Under the pieces are notes generated by a model, which did not search any database, was not told where the DNA came from, and saw only the letters and a list, made by a program, of their open reading frames with translations. Below, in pieces: positions 34,101-42,000 of a DNA stretch of 64,000 nucleotides. The position numbers were made by a program, and so were the translations under genes. The stretch comes from Phoronis australis (taxonomy: Eukaryota > Phoronida > Phoronidae): positions 307,660 to 371,659 of the forward strand of contig NMRA01000365.1 of assembly GCA_002633005.1 (NCBI GenBank), given 5' to 3'. Every line of letters begins with the position of its first letter. Positions within the stretch are counted from its first letter, which is position 1.

Positions 34101-36732
34101 TGAGGGGGAGAGACCAGAAATCAAAACAGTTGGAGCTCAAATGAACCAATGTTTCTATTGAAGTAACGCTCAGCATGGTTTAACCATATATGCATAGCCT
34201 CCTTTATGAGGAGCCTGAGGGTGGCATTATCCTTGTCTAGGATCTGAACACCAGAGCAATCTATAGTGTGACCAGTTGTCAAAGAATGATTGAGAACAGC
34301 ACTGTGTGTGTCTTTACAGTGTACTTTGACTCTGATGCTAAGAATCCTGTTCCGCCATTCCAATGTAAAACTGTTCAGTCACTACAGTTGAGTTGGTAAA
34401 CATGACTTCTTTGAGAATTACTCAACGGTGTTTTCAGTCTCGACAATGACACAAGTCTGTTTACAGGTTTGAAGAAAGATTGTTACGAGTTGCAAACATG
34501 GAGCAATAACTCCAAGCATTCTCTTAACCTGCCTCTCGACTACACAACTACCGTTACCTAAATAGGGGAGATTGAGAAATCCTTTCTTCAATTCAGGCCC
34601 ATGACAAACATCTGTGAACTGTTTCCTTGACAGTGGTTGGAAGTAATAAACCAAAACATTGCATAAATATGTCGTTATTTACTTACACGCTAATTTTAAA
34701 GTTAGTATATAAACTTACATTTCCTATTCAAGTTCCATTTGTACAAGACCATATAAGGAATTGTGGCCAAGTAGTAGTACATTCAGTTTTTCATTCAAAA
34801 GATCATGAGCTAAAATCCACACAACACTGCTCACCTCAAGCAAGGTGAGTAGCTCCGTAGTTCACCTGCAGTGGATAATTTAGCGTGTTGTAAAAGATGA
34901 TGAAATTAATGGCTAGATAGTATTGGGGGTTATGCAGTGATGTAGAAGGGGTCAGGAAGTAAAAAAGTGCCAAATTTGGTGATGTGAATGTTCCCAAGTG
35001 GTAACTATATTTTTGTTATTTACCCTACCTGTCTGAATAAGACCAGGGCCCGGTCTCCAATCTCCGTACTCAGACTCGAATCATGCTCAAACTCACACTT
35101 CTTACTCAACTCGAGTACAGACTCAGCTTTGGTGTATTCAATGTCATACTCGAAAAATCTGTACTCGAAATTTCAAGCACGTTCTCAGTTTTCGAGTGTA
35201 CTCGAACTGAAGTGTATCTCATCTATATTTCGAGTACGATTTTGAGTAAAAATTTGGAGTCTATGCTCAAATTTCAAGTTTGGTATGGCAGTGTGCTTGA
35301 AATCGTACTCGAAAATAAATACGAGCCAGGGAACAAAATATCGAAAGGAAACCAAGAAACACAGCAAATCTAAAAAAAATAAATCCTCTTATTGTATCTC
35401 AGCACTTCAACTTAGGTTCAGAGATAAGTTTTCATCTTAAATCTTCTTATTCTTCACCTTATTAACCCGCCGTATCACTGTATGTTATGGCCGCCATTCT
35501 ACCTCTACAATTCCTGGCAACAGGCGCATTGTAATCCCTTGTCGGCGAGTCATAACAAGCGTCGAAAGCAGTTGTGGGAAAAGTCGTGTGAGAAGTTTGT
35601 GCTGCCCTTATTTCGGTATGTGTGCCTACGTTTTGTAGGGTTTCCAAAAGACGAGGAGGGGAGGGAAGTTAAAAAAAGTTCGCTTCCCTGTCAGGTACAT
35701 TTCTCATCATAACTTAGTCATCTATAATTCCTCAATCCCCAAATGGAATTCCAGATTTTGTTTGCCGATTTCTAAGTAGACGTCTCGTCCTGTTCAGTGC
35801 CACTGGTGAACTCTGAATGCCTGCACAAGTATTGTTTTTTAACTCACGTGCCAAATGTCAACTCACTTGATACATCCCGGTAAAATACAAAGATACAGTA
35901 TCGAAGTTTGACATCAGCGTAGGCCTACACAGCAATGGGTTTTATGTCAAGACTAAATTAGCACTGAACAGAGATGTGATGTTATAAGCTGTTACATATT
36001 TCTTAAGACGTTTTCGGGACTGGGTGAGGAACTCAAGAAGTGAAGCTTAATAATTGCCAAATGTATCAAAGAAATGGCATAAGAATATTTATTGAAACTA
36101 AAAAATGAATAACAGTTACAGAACACTCAGAATTCTACGTTGTAGACATACTCTTGTAGTTGTAGCGACAGCAGACGATAATGTAGGCCTAGTTCTTGGG
36201 GTGGTCTATTCCAATAGGGAGCGATGAATCAGCGCGGCTTTGCGTGATTTTGCATTTCACATCATAAAGAGTTCCATAGCAACTCGAGTATGAGTCAGAT
36301 TTGAGTACGTTTTGAGTCTACTCGAAATATGACATTAGATACGCTTTTTTGAGTACGACTCCAGTGAGCACGATTTTGAGTATGAAATTTCGAGTATGAG
36401 TACGAGTCTGAGTACGGAGATTGGAGACCGGGCCCTGATTTCACGTCCGCACATCTCAAGTTGACTTTGAAACGTTTAAGTGTGCTCATACTATCTATCG
36501 TTTTTTAATGTACTACAGACGTTTTCCATTACAGAATTTTGATATCTTTTTGCTCTGGGTTCCTGGTTACTTCAGACAAATGGCGTTACCAAGTTGTTAC
36601 TAAGCATTGCTGAATTCCTCGGGCACTATTTTGTCAACGTAAATATCAAGAACCGTTGAAAATCAAAATGTTTTAAATATTTGTATGGTTACTTTTGCAG
36701 GTAAATTCCAAATACAGATTCAAAGACAATAA
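22023..36732 (+). CDS. TRAPPC6B: TRAPP complex subunit 6 (TRAPPC6/Trs33), complete, 6 exons
   Basis: Encodes a 157-residue small subunit of the TRAPP tethering complex, which acts on ER-Golgi and Golgi vesicles as part of the Rab GEF assembly (family knowledge). Exons are 22023-22106, 28585-28646, 29252-29369, 31744-31827, 33700-33793 and 36701-36732, and every phase joins cleanly. Conserved stretches are FDFLHMEIV (exon 1), KLEAMGFRVGQSLVER (exon 2), RFKDELDTMKFICKDFW and NLRTNHQ (exon 3), GVYVLLDNRFRLLTQ (exon 4), YLAYPCGLIRGAL with SIVTADV (exon 5) and CKFQIQIQ (exon 6). Length matches the human protein (158). Two adjacent ATGs (22023, 22026) could start it. A tract ending TTTTTACTTTCAG at 22003 suggests an upstream noncoding exon. 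Intron 3 uses a GC donor and the exon 1 donor (GTTGCT) is weak. Invertebrates usually have one TRAPPC6, so the A/B suffix is nominal. Confidence 0.94.
22245..22795. mobile_element. Foldback (MITE-like) element with ~250-bp arms
   Basis: The left arm (22245-22525) and right arm (22540-22795) are imperfect reverse complements, for example CCCTCGTTCAGTTCCCAAAA at about 22466 against its complement at about 22580, and ATTATGCCTCGCACT at 22293 against its complement near 22735. The centre is the palindrome TGACGTCA (22528-22535). Inside TRAPPC6 intron 1. Confidence 0.8.
22905..26066. mobile_element. Inverted-repeat-bounded segment in TRAPPC6 intron 1
   Basis: AATGGGGCTATTCGGA near 22905-22920 recurs as its reverse complement TCCGAATAGCCCCATT near 26050-26065. 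A second block inside, GTACTAGTGGTGAT (about 22947), pairs with ATCACCACTAGTAC (about 26007). This fits the ends of a DNA transposon about 3.1 kb long, but I could not find a clear target duplication. Confidence 0.5.
23006..23981 (+). pseudogene. Broken two-exon coding remnant, unknown
   Basis: ATG at 23006 opens a hydrophobic leader (MEFLSKYVVLLSLITANFPG). In another frame, VTIFVDNCGQQGQLTDQK and DAEAL are followed by TGA, then VLYDYAVPFGDITW up to a good donor at 23227. Splicing to the acceptor TTCTGTTACAG (23872) continues in frame as QEKTTETNRLTIYFTVGQSE to TAA at 23979. The frameshift and in-frame stop suggest a decayed gene, possibly carried by the surrounding inverted-repeat element. 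No family recognised. Confidence 0.35.
23982..28584. other. TRAPPC6 intron 1 (rest), no gene seen
   Basis: AT-rich intron with short open frames only. It holds a hairpin at about 26583-26655 (TTTTGAGAACCAGT with its complement) and otherwise unique sequence. Confidence 0.5.
26583..26655. repeat. Hairpin with TTTTGAGAACCAGT arms
   Basis: TTTTGAGAACCAGT near 26583 and ACTGGTTCTCAAA near 26636 form a stem around about 40 bases. A related hairpin occurs at 31538-31592. Confidence 0.6.
28585..28646 (+). CDS. TRAPPC6B: TRAPPC6 coding exon 2
   Basis: Starts after the acceptor TTTTTGCAG and encodes KLEAMGFRVGQSLVER, one of the best conserved stretches of TRAPPC6. It ends in phase 2 before GTAGTT. 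Confidence 0.93.
29252..29369 (+). CDS. TRAPPC6B: TRAPPC6 coding exon 3
   Basis: Completes the Arg codon split with exon 2, then encodes FTKDIPRFKDELDTMKF, ICKDFWTSVYKKQVDN and LRTNHQ. The donor is CAG/GCAAGT, a GC-AG intron. Reading through would break the match to the family, while splicing to 31744 gives NHQ-GVYVLLDN exactly as in the family. Confidence 0.93.
30737..31123. repeat. Nested inverted repeats around a tRNA-like sequence
   Basis: Outer arms TGTGTTCTTAGAAGAA (30737-30752) and TTCTTCTAAGAACACA (31108-31123) are perfect 16-base complements. Inside lies a second perfect 16-base hairpin, GTTTTGTCCACATGTG (31052-31067) with CACATGTGGACAAAAC (31079-31094), and the tRNA-like sequence at 30804-30885. 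Confidence 0.75.
30804..30885 (-). tRNA. tRNA-Leu-like pseudogene or SINE head
   Basis: The minus strand has an A-box-like TGTAGTGGTTAAGG, an anticodon region AGACTTAAAATATCT resembling tRNA-Leu(UAA), a variable-arm-like stretch, and a B box GGTTCAAATCC. The acceptor and T stems pair poorly, so I call it tRNA-derived rather than a working tRNA. Confidence 0.5.
31538..31592. repeat. Second TTTTGAGAACCA hairpin
   Basis: TTTTGAGAACCAGTTTT and AAAATGGTTCTCAAAA form a stem with the same arm sequence as the 26.6-kb hairpin. In TRAPPC6 intron 3. Confidence 0.6.
31744..31827 (+). CDS. TRAPPC6B: TRAPPC6 coding exon 4
   Basis: Acceptor TTTACTTTCAG, phase 0. Encodes GVYVLLDNRFRLLTQISNSA and QYLEDAPK. 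Ends before GTATGG in phase 0. Confidence 0.93.
32700..33230 (+). mobile_element. CR1/Jockey-type LINE 3' fragment
   Basis: A frame at 32703 reads AQKQAARLIFGVPFDTPSIH then IFNRLGWLPV, the region after the reverse transcriptase core of CR1/Jockey-type LINEs. A Phe/Lys-rich C-terminus with frameshifts follows, and an AT-rich 3' end near 33230. Inside TRAPPC6 intron 4. Confidence 0.65.
33700..33793 (+). CDS. TRAPPC6B: TRAPPC6 coding exon 5
   Basis: Acceptor TTTTCATTCCAG, phase 0. Encodes YLAYPCGLIRGALYNLGITS then IVTADVACLPT. The CGLIRG core is typical of the family. Ends in phase 1 before GTAAGC. Confidence 0.93.
33952..34700 (-). mobile_element. Penelope-like element fragment with terminal inverted repeats
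   Basis: The minus strand carries the end of a reverse transcriptase (FLNLPYLGNGSCVVERQVKR) at about 34440-34620, then a GIY-YIG-like part (YIGM, HSAVLNHSLTTGHTIDCSGV, LIKEAMHIWLNH) at 34121-34420. The piece is bounded by inverted repeats of about 34 bases: GCGTGTAAGTAAATAACGAC near 33961 and its complement near 34671. Inside TRAPPC6 intron 5. Confidence 0.75.
35044..36437. mobile_element. DNA-transposon-like element with CAGGGCCCGG ends
   Basis: CAGGGCCCGGTCTCCAATCT at 35044 and its complement ending CGGGCCCTG at 36437 form terminal inverted repeats of at least 30 bases. Inside each arm is a degenerate array of GAGTAC/GTACTC words. CAGGG ends fit the hAT superfamily, but no 8-bp duplication is visible. 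Inside TRAPPC6 intron 5. Confidence 0.65.
36701..36732 (+). CDS. TRAPPC6B: TRAPPC6 terminal coding exon
   Basis: Acceptor ACTTTTGCAG. The split Cys codon is completed and CKFQIQIQRQ is followed by TAA at 36730-36732, matching the short C-terminal strand of TRAPPC6 proteins. Confidence 0.9.
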
Positions 36733-37027
36733 GTCCTGTGCAGCTGAGGATTGTCTATAATGGGCGTACAAAGTGCAATTGTGAAACATTAAGTTAGCAA
36801 TTATTTCTGGCATAAGACCATTAGGATGTTTATCAAATGAAGAAACAGCCAAGTCCAACAGCTGAAGGGCCGAGCACATGAACTAGAACTGCACAGCGAA
36901 AATGCCCATAATTTGCCTCCTCTCCCAAACCCTGAAACCCAAATCTGAAAACTTGAAAAGTAAACCTCATGAGGAGTGAACTCATGAGAAATTTTGTAGT
37001 TGAAACGATGCAAGTTGTATAAATGAC

Positions 37028-37033
37028 TTTATT
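37028..37033 (-). terminator. Probable gene A poly(A) signal
   Basis: AATAAA on the minus strand, about 530 bases after the gene A stop. If used, the gene A 3' UTR overlaps the TRAPPC6 3' UTR by more than 300 bases. Confidence 0.4.
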
Positions 37034-37130
37034 TATATGTAGAGCTAATCTGTGTAAATATATGTAGTTTCTATCATTGGTACCACTGGCTCTTCTAATC
37101 ATAAAAACTGCCCTTATCTACAATTACAAA

Positions 37131-37240
37131 GTCTCTGTATAGCAATTAGCCAGGTATTACACAATTCATACTCCCGCACATGTATCTCTGTATACCAATT
37201 AGCCAGCTATTACACAATTCATACTCCCGCACATGTATCT
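37131..37240. repeat. ~55-bp tandem duplication
   Basis: AATTAGCCAGGTATTACACA and ATTCATACTCCCGCACATGT occur twice, 55 bases apart, inside the shared 3' UTR region of TRAPPC6 and gene A. Confidence 0.85.
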
Positions 37241-37375
37241 AAATTACAATTCATTGACTAGCCACTTCAGTCACAAACATAGAAGACTACAAGCATTAAA
37301 CTGATCATCAGGCATCTTTATATGCAACATGTCTAGCATAAGGGTATGGTGAAGTTCAAAAAAAGGATGTCCAAC

Positions 37376-37381
37376 AATAAA
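37376..37381 (+). terminator. Probable TRAPPC6 poly(A) signal
   Basis: AATAAA lies 644 bases after the TRAPPC6 stop. It is the first canonical signal I found downstream on this strand and gives a 3' UTR of about 0.65 kb, which runs into the 3' UTR of convergent gene A. Confidence 0.5.
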
Positions 37382-37560
37382 CCCACCCATACACAGAATT
37401 CAGTAGTTAAATGACTCGTGACTATGAAACAACTCATGTTTATCAAAAGGGAAGCAAAATTGATTACACAAATGGTCAGTCTAATCCACGTGGAATACTC
37501 TGTACCTGCCACTGCACCAAATACAACATCAAATGTTGTACAGAAGAATTAACACGTCTA

Positions 37561-39021
37561 TTATGTAGTGCTTCTTTTGTCATTGACGATTATGGGAATC
37601 CTATAGACACGGATCTTGACGGTGGGTAAAGCAGCGCACAATCTATCACCCAGTGTGTCCATGCTCCATGACTCATTCACAGTATCGTACACTACAACAA
37701 CAGTCTTCTTCTTAACGAGAGGAAGAGACGCCTCTGACCTCTTATTTTCCAAATGAGAATCTGCAGCATCTGATGCCTTCTCACTGAAGCCTGAATGCGA
37801 TTCTGTCTTTTCAACCTTCTCGTCAGTTGCAGGATACTCTTTCTCATTCTGTGCAGATACATCCTTCTCTTCATTTACAGGTGTTTCCAACTTATCATTT
37901 AGAGGCACTTGAAAGTGCTCAGTTGTTGCAGGCAGCTGAGTTTCGTCCTGAGCACCTAACCATTTGGTCCTCTCATCAGTTACAATGGGCTCCGTCTTCT
38001 CATTAGTCACAGCTAATGATTCTGCATTCTCATTGGTTATAGCCGATTCTGTCTCCATTTTGGTAACAAGAGTTTCAGCATTCTCGTTGGTTACAGCAAG
38101 TGCCCCTGTTTTCTCGTTGTTTCCTGAAAGTGGTTTGGTATCCTCTGTTGTAACTGAAAGTGACTCAGTCTTCTCATTGGATCCTGAGAGTGCTTTTACT
38201 TGACCACTCGTTCCTGAAAGTGACTCGGTATTCTCATTGGCTTCTGAAAAAGTTTCTGCCTTATCACTGGATACTGAAAGTGATTCTGCTTTCTCACTGG
38301 TGACTGAAACTGACTTTGGCTTCTCATTGGCCACTAAAAGTATTTCTGTATTCTCGTTGGACACCAAAACAGATTCAGTCTTTTCATTGGATAGAGGTAG
38401 GGACTCTCCATTCCCATTGGGCACTTCTTCAAGGGATGGCAGTGACGCCTCTCCTCTCTCATAGGCTGGCAAGGCTGATTCATTTGACAATTGAGACTGG
38501 ATCTTGGATACATTGCCACTAGACAAGTTGACTTTGGCCATAGTAGATGGGCACTCTGGTTTTTGAGTTGCTCCTTCGACAGAGTCAACAGGAACTCTCT
38601 CACTGAAGCCCAACTTTGCTTCAGATGTGGCCTCCAACACATCCACCATTTCCACATCTGCAGGATCCCCTGGTCTCTCTTCTTTACTAACTTGGCCATT
38701 TTCCGACCTTGACTCTTCATGCGACAGGACTACGCTATTATGCAGGCCTTCCTTCCTTTGAAAGGCATCGTTAGTCTTGCCATCAGGCAAGTCACCATTG
38801 GTATCACACTTAGAATGTTCGGCGGCAGATCTATCTGAATGACACTCGACGTCCTTGAAAAGAGGCTTTTCGAAGCAAAACGGAATGAAGGCTACTTTAG
38901 ACATCGTCTGACTAGACTCCATTTCGTCAATGTCCTCCGATGGCATCACACCCCAATCAAATTGCCTTAGAAACTTCATTGTCTTCACGTGTTGGAAAAT
39001 TGCATGGTTCATCCTTCCACC
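37561..39021 (-). CDS. Gene A terminal exon: LRR end and decapeptide-repeat tail
   Basis: Acceptor TCTGTTACAG, 486 codons and TAA. It starts with a last LRR-like strand (TMKFLRQFDWGV), then an acidic Ser/Thr-rich region. At about 37960-38400 it carries roughly 14 diverged ten-residue units on the pattern NEKTESLSVT. It closes with a Val-rich segment (KKKTVVVVYDTVNESW) and 30 more residues that look globular. Confidence 0.9.
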   Translation of the reverse strand, partial: GGRMNHAIFQHVKTMKFLRQFDWGVMPSEDIDEMESSQTMSKVAFIPFCFEKPLFKDVECHSDRSAAEHSKCDTNGDLPDGKTNDAFQRKEGLHNSVVLSHEESRSENGQVSKEERPGDPADVEMVDVLEATSEAKLGFSERVPVDSVEGATQKPECPSTMAKVNLSSGNVSKIQSQLSNESALPAYERGEASLPSLEEVPNGNGESLPLSNEKTESVLVSNENTEILLVANEKPKSVSVTSEKAESLSVSSDKAETFSEANENTESLSGTSGQVKALSGSNEKTESLSVTTEDTKPLSGNNEKTGALAVTNENAETLVTKMETESAITNENAESLAVTNEKTEPIVTDERTKWLGAQDETQLPATTEHFQVPLNDKLETPVNEEKDVSAQNEKEYPATDEKVEKTESHSGFSEKASDAADSHLENKRSEASLPLVKKKTVVVVYDTVNESWSMDTLGDRLCAALPTVKIRVYRIPIIVNDKRSTT

Positions 39022-42000
39022 CTGTAACAGACAACATCATTGAAACTTATGAGCAAGATTGCATTAATCTGTTGAAAGATATACATAAATCTATGGAAGT
39101 CTTTCCTGTCATAAGTAACTTTTAAATACCACATACCTTCATGGAACAGATACTTTGCAAGTGTGAACATTAACAGGAAATTAATTTTTTAACACACCCC
39201 AGCACAACTTCCAACTTCTGTCGTCACATCCAAAGTCACAACTCATTCCAGTCTAGCAAACACAGCTTTTGCGTTCCTTTGATCTTGGTGAATTTTATTG
39301 CTGTAATGTTGTTTTTCATAGTACTTCAGTGTAAGGACTTCCTAACTTCACACAAATCACAAGTTGTATTAAAGCGGTTGTGCTGGTAACACGACTTGAG
39401 GTGAAAAGATTAACACTAGAGATCCAAGAGCCACTTTCACTCACTTTATTGGAAAGTCCATTAAACTCCTTGAGAAGATTTTGATGCAGGCAACAAAAAG
39501 TCTCAACTTCTTAACGTTTCATTCGTCAAAACACAAAGCTTTCAATTCACAATTTCATGTCCAATGACCGCAAAGGTCTCTAGAAAAAGCAGGCCCGTTT
39601 CCAGCCCATCTGATGCAAGTTAGAGACAGCATACCTTTTCTCTGGTATCTGGCCACACTGAGAAGACTCGTAGAGACGTGAGGGCTGCGACCACCTTCAG
39701 GATACCCTCGTCCAGTCTGTACATGATCAACTCCAGCTCTTTCAGTCTGCAATAAGTAATGGCTGTTTTGGTTTAATTTTACCACTGTATCTTAAGGTTA
39801 TGCAGGACCTTGTCAACAAATCTGGATATTTACCAAAATATCTACAAAACTATGGAGTTTAACTCTATAAGCAAGTGTACATTTTCTGAAAGTAGAAAGC
39901 CAGTTAAATTCCATGTTGACATGTTATCAATACGCTATAAATTGAGTCACAGGGCCTTTGAAGAAAAAAATATGGCAAAACATTAGTATCAATAACATCA
40001 TCAAATTTGATTTGACTTAAATGCTCAAAATGAAATCTCAAAAATGCAGTTACAGTTTTCTAAACCTTCATTTCATTTTTGTTTTATGTTTCTTTTTTAG
40101 CTGTTTTGCGAAAATCACTGATAAATTCTATTTTTGATAGCCCCTCATGGAAAAGTGGAACATTTTAAAATAATTCCTAACAGCCCTAGAGATGGCAGTG
40201 CATAAAGAAAAATATCTCAAAGTTTCCTATGAATTCCATCTGCCATTTCTGAGATGTTAGTCAAATCTAACGTGATCACATTTGTTTTTGGCCATAATAT
40301 GAACATGAAATTTAAAATCAACGCATTCGAACAAAGACATCGTATTAGTCGACGTTTTGGATTATTATCACTAAACCATTCTCAAGACAATATTCTTCAC
40401 AATACTCCAGTCAGGTAACATAGGAGAACAGTCAGGTAACATAGGAGAACAGTCAGGTAACATAGGAGAACAGTCAGGTAACATAGGAGAACAGTCAGGT
40501 AACATAGGAGAACAGTCAGGTAACATAGGAGAACAGTCAGGTAACATAGGAGAACAGTCAGGTAACATAGGAGAGCAGTCAGGTAACATAGGAGAACAGT
40601 CTGGTAACATAGGAGAACAGTCAGGTAACATAGGAGAACAGTCTGGTAACATAGGAGAACAGTCTGGTAACATAGGAGAACAGTCTGCACAAGTATACAT
40701 CAAAATACATAATAAGTAGAGAGACCAGAAATTAAAACAATTGGAGCTCAAATAAACCAAAGTTTCTATTTAAATAGAGCTCGGTGTGATTCAACCATAC
40801 ATAGTCTCCTTTATGAGCATCCTGAAGGTGGTATTGTCCTTGTCCAAGATCTGAACACCAGAGTAATCTAGTGTGACCCATGGTCAATGAATGATCGAGA
40901 ACAGCACAGTGTGTCTTTACATAGCATCCTACATAAACTAGATAATATTAGCAAGCGTCCATATATCTAAATTGAGACTCTCACTGACATAAGGCTAAGA
41001 GAAACGGTCATGGATACATTAAGTCAGATTTTCACTGGCTCAAGGATATCTCAAACCTTATTCACAAAAATTGCCCATTTTTACAATATTTCACGTATGC
41101 CTAGCGAAACACTTAATCTTCATTTTCGGGGAATTTCAAATACAAAATATTCACAGTAGCGAGAAAAAGATTTTAATAGCAGAACCACCTTGGAACCGCA
41201 CAACCACGTGGAAATTTGTTTACTACTTATCTGAGGTCAAAGGTTACGGGACTGTTACTCAAATCGAATCTCCTGCCAGGCACAGAGCAGCTCTGTATGT
41301 ACCCTCAGTCCTTTCATTCCCCGAGTCACCATAATAGTGAGTCAACGATGTGCTCATATGACAGAAAGATGCCGAGAAAAATGAAGACAAAACATACTTT
41401 TGATCCCGATGAGTTGTGTGTTTGCATGCATAAAACCATTTTGAATGAATGCGTAACGTAACAAAAACGAATACAACTGCTATTTTAAAAAAATTTTAAA
41501 ATACCTTACATTTTGTGAGTTGATTTGTCATAGAAACCAAACAACAAGAGCAACGCAGAGCGTTGAAATGCGCCCACAATTGCATATGGTATCCTTCTAG
41601 GGTTGTTTATTGGTACCATAAAGTGGCCAGTAGAGGGCATATATGTAGTATGTTGTACTTTGCAAAATGGAAAGGCATGGTCATGGTCTCCTCAATAGGC
41701 TAGGGGCAAAATGTGAGTGATCTTCATGATACAAGCACATCCTATGCATCAGTTGCTTAAAGCACCACAGAAACATAGAATTAAAAACAAATTTACCAAC
41801 ATACGAGATTAGCAAAGCATTAGAATGCCAGAAACAAATTTCTACTTGGAACTTTTCCTTCATAGTCACGAAGTAACACAAAGTATACACCTGAAGACCT
41901 ATGAAAATACAGAGGTCAATGTAAAATACTAAAATTGCCACTAGAGGCATACCGGTAGTCAGAATCATCCTAAAGTCGTCATCGTCCGTTGTCAACGTCA

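Noticed and set aside
37964-38464. Plus-strand open frames antisense to the gene A tail
   Set aside because: They mirror the 30-base repeat of the coding strand and have no independent support.
40371-40760. Minus-strand 129-codon frame with CSPMLPD repeats
   Set aside because: A by-product of the 21-bp minisatellite; no start context, domain or splice support.
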